The notes under the pieces: generated by a model
What the model was told of the DNA's origin: nothing
The model's input: only the letters and a program-made list of their open reading frames with translations
Databases searched by the model: none
Made by a program: the position numbers and the translations under genes
Assembly: GCA_008933995.1 (NCBI GenBank)
Contig: WARS01000034.1
Span: forward strand, 4,752,707 to 4,816,706
Source of the DNA: Datnioides undecimradiatus
Taxonomy: Eukaryota > Chordata > Actinopteri > Lobotiformes > Datnioididae
Reading direction: 5' to 3'
Length of the DNA: 64,000 nt
Shown: positions 60,967-64,000 of the stretch, in pieces
Layout: the number at the start of each line of letters is the position of its first letter
Position numbering within the stretch: the first letter of the stretch is position 1

Positions 60967-63900
60967 GCTAATTAGGTGATACTTCCACTGTTTCCAAATC
61001 AAATCAACTTTTTAAAGAACTTTCTTTTTCACTCCAGTGACATTATCTTCCTCAAACATGGCCGCCGGGTTAGCAGCCACTGAACCACATCTGACTCTCA
61101 ACTGGGCTTGTTACTATGAAACCACACACTTACAGATGGTGTGCACAGACACACACACATAACTGAGGCGGTGAAACCCAGCCAAACCAACAGCGATGCT
61201 TCCAACTCGCAAGTCTGATGCGGAATTAATCTCGAGAGTATCCAAAGTGAACACTGACACACATCGGACTCCTCTCACAGGATTCAAAGCGTATACTTAG
61301 CAGCGTTTCGCTAATGAGAATGTTAATGGGAGGCTCTGCGTCTGCGATGTTGGAGTTTCACAGCAATCAGGCGGGAAGTGTTCAGTTTAGCTCGTGTTAA
61401 ATGGTGATTTACAGCTCGCATCAAACACACCGTTTTGGGGTTTTTGAATGAGCTCAACTCGAATTGTCTTGAACCGAGCAGCTGGAAGAGGCAGCGCGGC
61501 TGAGCGAGAGCTGTTTTCCATTCAGAATGCGAAAGAATCCGTCTGAATAAGGCGATGAGCTGTTAAAACGCACCTTTTAGAGGAGCAGCAGCGGCGAGCA
61601 AACAGCAGTGGTGGGAGTAAATGCGTGCAAAGCGCTCAGCCGGCTGGCTAAAAGAAAATCAAACTCAACATTTCTCATTCTCAGAGCATCCCGCCAGAAA
61701 TCTCATCTTCTCTCAGTAAGTCTGCTTCAAAGATCAGCAAACTGAATACTAGGTCAGCCAATCAGTGAGCGCCGCCCGGGGAGACTCAATAATTTACTAA
61801 TTAATTGATAATTCATTAAGAAGTAAATACTATTATTTCGCTAGACTTTTGACCTCAGGGTAGATTCCCATTATGTCAGTTTTTGCACCACAGGAGCTTT
61901 AATTTAACGTCTCCCCAGATTAAACCCAGCTCAGAGTTCATTATTGGCACGAGACACACGAGCGGATAAAGTAGAACAGTCAAAAGCACAAAACACAACC
62001 GCCGCATTCGACACAGAGAGCCCCACAAAAACACATCTCTGTTCCCCCGACTATCTGTCCCCGTTTAGGTTGAGCGCCTCAGGTTGTTTCTCAGCCGACG
62101 TTTCCACTGAACACCCTTTTCTTCACCAGCATGAGCTCGGTGAAAGAGCATCAGTTGCACATTTCTAAAATACCGATTTAAATATAGACCCGGCTCACGG
62201 TGCCCGTCTGAGTCATAATGAATAAGCATAAGAATGTTTTCTACCCAGGATTTATGTTCTAATGTGAGCCGCGTTCGCTTTTTAAGTGATCTGCTGAATA
62301 GCTCAAAGGGGTTTCGTGATGGTCGGCTGTATATCCAGACTTGGCAGAGCTGCTGCAGTAGCCTACATAAGGGTGCAACAGGGTGATTTGTATCATATAC
62401 CAAGAACACATAACTATTCAGTGTTTACTAGTCAGTCTCCTCAGCTCGGGAGCCAGACGAATGGGTCCAGCTCGCGCTTCATTCGCTCATGTTGGAATCA
62501 GCCAATTCCCGCCCCACGTGCACGTGTCGCCCAGCGCTCACATGGCTTTCATCTGTGCGTTTGGTTGTAGGTGCGGCCCAGATTTGAAGAGTCACAAGCT
62601 GAACGTCTCGGCGCTCTGATTGGTTGTCGGTCCATCCGGCTGGGTCCAAAGGCGTCGTGACTCGCCCCTCGGAAACAGAAGGTAAACTGAGAGTTTCCAG
62701 ACTTCCAGAAGATACTGAAACTCCATTAGATCTTGAAATGTGGGATTAGTTTAGCAGACACATGAATGAATCATTGAATTCATGAATAATAAATGTGCTC
62801 AATAGTCATTTGGTTGTTTGCAGCTATGTGCATCATATAGGATGACATACTGATACTATCAGGGTGCGATATCTTCAATTCATATGCAATAAAAGCCATA
62901 TTATTCTTCTATTATCCCTGTTTTAAAAGGGATTTACACATTGTTTCAAAAGAGAATGACAGGTTAGAAAGTTGAGCTCTCTTAATTATATTTTATAATT
63001 AAAGGCTGCGGAGACGTAGTATTAAGGCAGATGAGGATTCTGCTAATCTGGTTACAAAAGAACTGCACTCGCGAAGCTTTTCTCGTTCTTCAACAAAGCC
63101 CCACTCCAAAAAAAATACAAGCCAGACATTTTCTTTTGACGCTTCCTGCCAATTCAAGCAAACAACAAGGGGAATAATCAATTAAATCTTAAATCGGGAC
63201 TTAGAAAGAGGGTTTGAGCTGTTAAAATATTAGTCTATATGTGAAATTATATAGTTTTATTCAGTAGAAACAGCTCTTCTGGGTGGTTTTTGTTTCATTT
63301 CAGTGTAGGGTCACCAGGACGCTGTGTTTTAGGTGCTTTGTTGATTTACAGTATCTTCTCAGAGGCATTAGATTCAGAGCATTTGCCCCCAAAAAACAGA
63401 AAAAACGCCCTCCCAGCACCGGGCTATAGGCAACGTGCTTCAGACAGAAATTTAAAATACGCACCACCAAGAACGCGCGTATCTAGGTCAGAGCCAAACA
63501 TGAGTCAAGTCTGGCTTGGCAGCGACAGCAGTCACATGTTTCATTCATCATCATGGCGGTAAACCCTCGACAGCCCTGCCTCAGTGTAATTAATATGGTA
63601 TCAAAACTTAACCATGCAGTGGAGCGCAAGAGGTCGCTGCGCTCAGTCTGCAGCGCCGGGGCCAGGTTTTTGCTGCAAACCGCCCACTCTCGCTCCCTCT
63701 GTCCACTCTGCTGGTGTCACTTTTTTTTTTTTTTAAGAGTTAAGATGAACCCCCTCGATATGTTGTTCCATTCCTCAGAGCAGCCGAAACGTCATGGCAT
63801 CAATCCAGACGTGGGTGTTGTACCAGGAAGTTGCCGTTTCGCAATGCCAACTGTAAATTCGGAGTAAACTTTCCTGAAAGCTGAAGAAAAAAGTCCGAAC

Positions 63901-64000
63901 GGCGCGCACGCTGGTCAGATTCAAACTCTCGCAGCCTGAACGCAACGCTCAGTGGTGCTGCACGTGGAGGTGTTGCTTAATGGAGGTGTGGAGGTGCTCA

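Larger units (their letters stand above)
42951..64000. other. intergenic region downstream of the Par3-like gene
   Basis: I find no exon with recognisable protein similarity in these 21 kb on either strand. Open frames here translate to low-complexity or unrecognisable peptides. Contents include AT-rich candidate conserved blocks at 43221-43520, 53985-54215 and 54595-54720, T-rich and GA-rich tracts, several CA microsatellites, a piggyBac-like MITE, a second dispersed repeat and an L2-like LINE relic. In tetrapods PARD3B is followed by NRP2 in the same orientation, so distal nrp2 regulation is plausible but untested. Confidence 0.6.

Noticed and set aside
63290-63562. Possible first exon of the next gene near the window end
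   Set aside because: The peptide matches nothing I recognise, including the neuropilin-2 signal peptide or CUB domain, and no promoter features are clear.

Overview
The window looks like teleost fish nuclear DNA. It has long introns with canonical GT-AG borders, hundreds of bases of (CA)n/(TG)n microsatellite, copies of fish-type non-autonomous DNA transposons, an L2-like LINE relic, and one vertebrate-type gene whose coding exons are separated by kilobases of noncoding sequence. I see no bacterial or viral gene organisation.

One protein-coding gene can be supported. Five plus-strand exons (7160-7270, 7429-7719, 16425-16536, 29721-29791 and 41752-42178) join with fully compatible phases into one frame encoding the last 336 complete residues (plus a shared arginine codon) of a PAR3-family polarity scaffold. 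The order of landmarks matches the PAR3 tail: an FGKKKDD basic stretch, YAEI and YARI, DALYAKVNKSR, a DQRLQGLRREYQQ helix, then RQDVPPSP. The ending (KNPMIGAV) differs from the GRPFYS end I recall for vertebrate PARD3, so the paralogue is more likely PARD3B (Par3L). The N-terminal oligomerisation domain, the PDZ domains and the aPKC-binding region lie upstream of the window.

Layout: 1-7159 is the end of an upstream intron and carries a 569-bp TTAA-bounded element at 5183-5751. 7160-7719 holds two exons separated by a 158-bp intron. 7720-16424 is an 8.7-kb intron, 16537-29720 a 13.2-kb intron that contains a decayed H2A.Z retropseudogene at 24356-24548, and 29792-41751 a 12.0-kb intron. The terminal exon continues into a roughly 770-bp 3' UTR ending near AATAAA at 42924. 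From about 42950 to 64000 I find no convincing gene. That interval holds AT-rich, homeodomain-site-rich blocks that look like conserved noncoding elements, a TTAA-flanked piggyBac-like MITE at 47872-48032, another fish repeat, and a LINE relic at about 57090-57650. In tetrapods the gene after PARD3B is NRP2, so these 21 kb may hold its distal regulatory sequence; this is inference, since no nrp2 exon is visible.

No wholly new system is evident. The most worthwhile second looks are the H2A.Z retropseudogene, the TTAA elements, three isolated perfect hairpins (17, 14 and 13 bp stems), possible alternative C-termini of the Par3-like protein, and several candidate conserved noncoding blocks.
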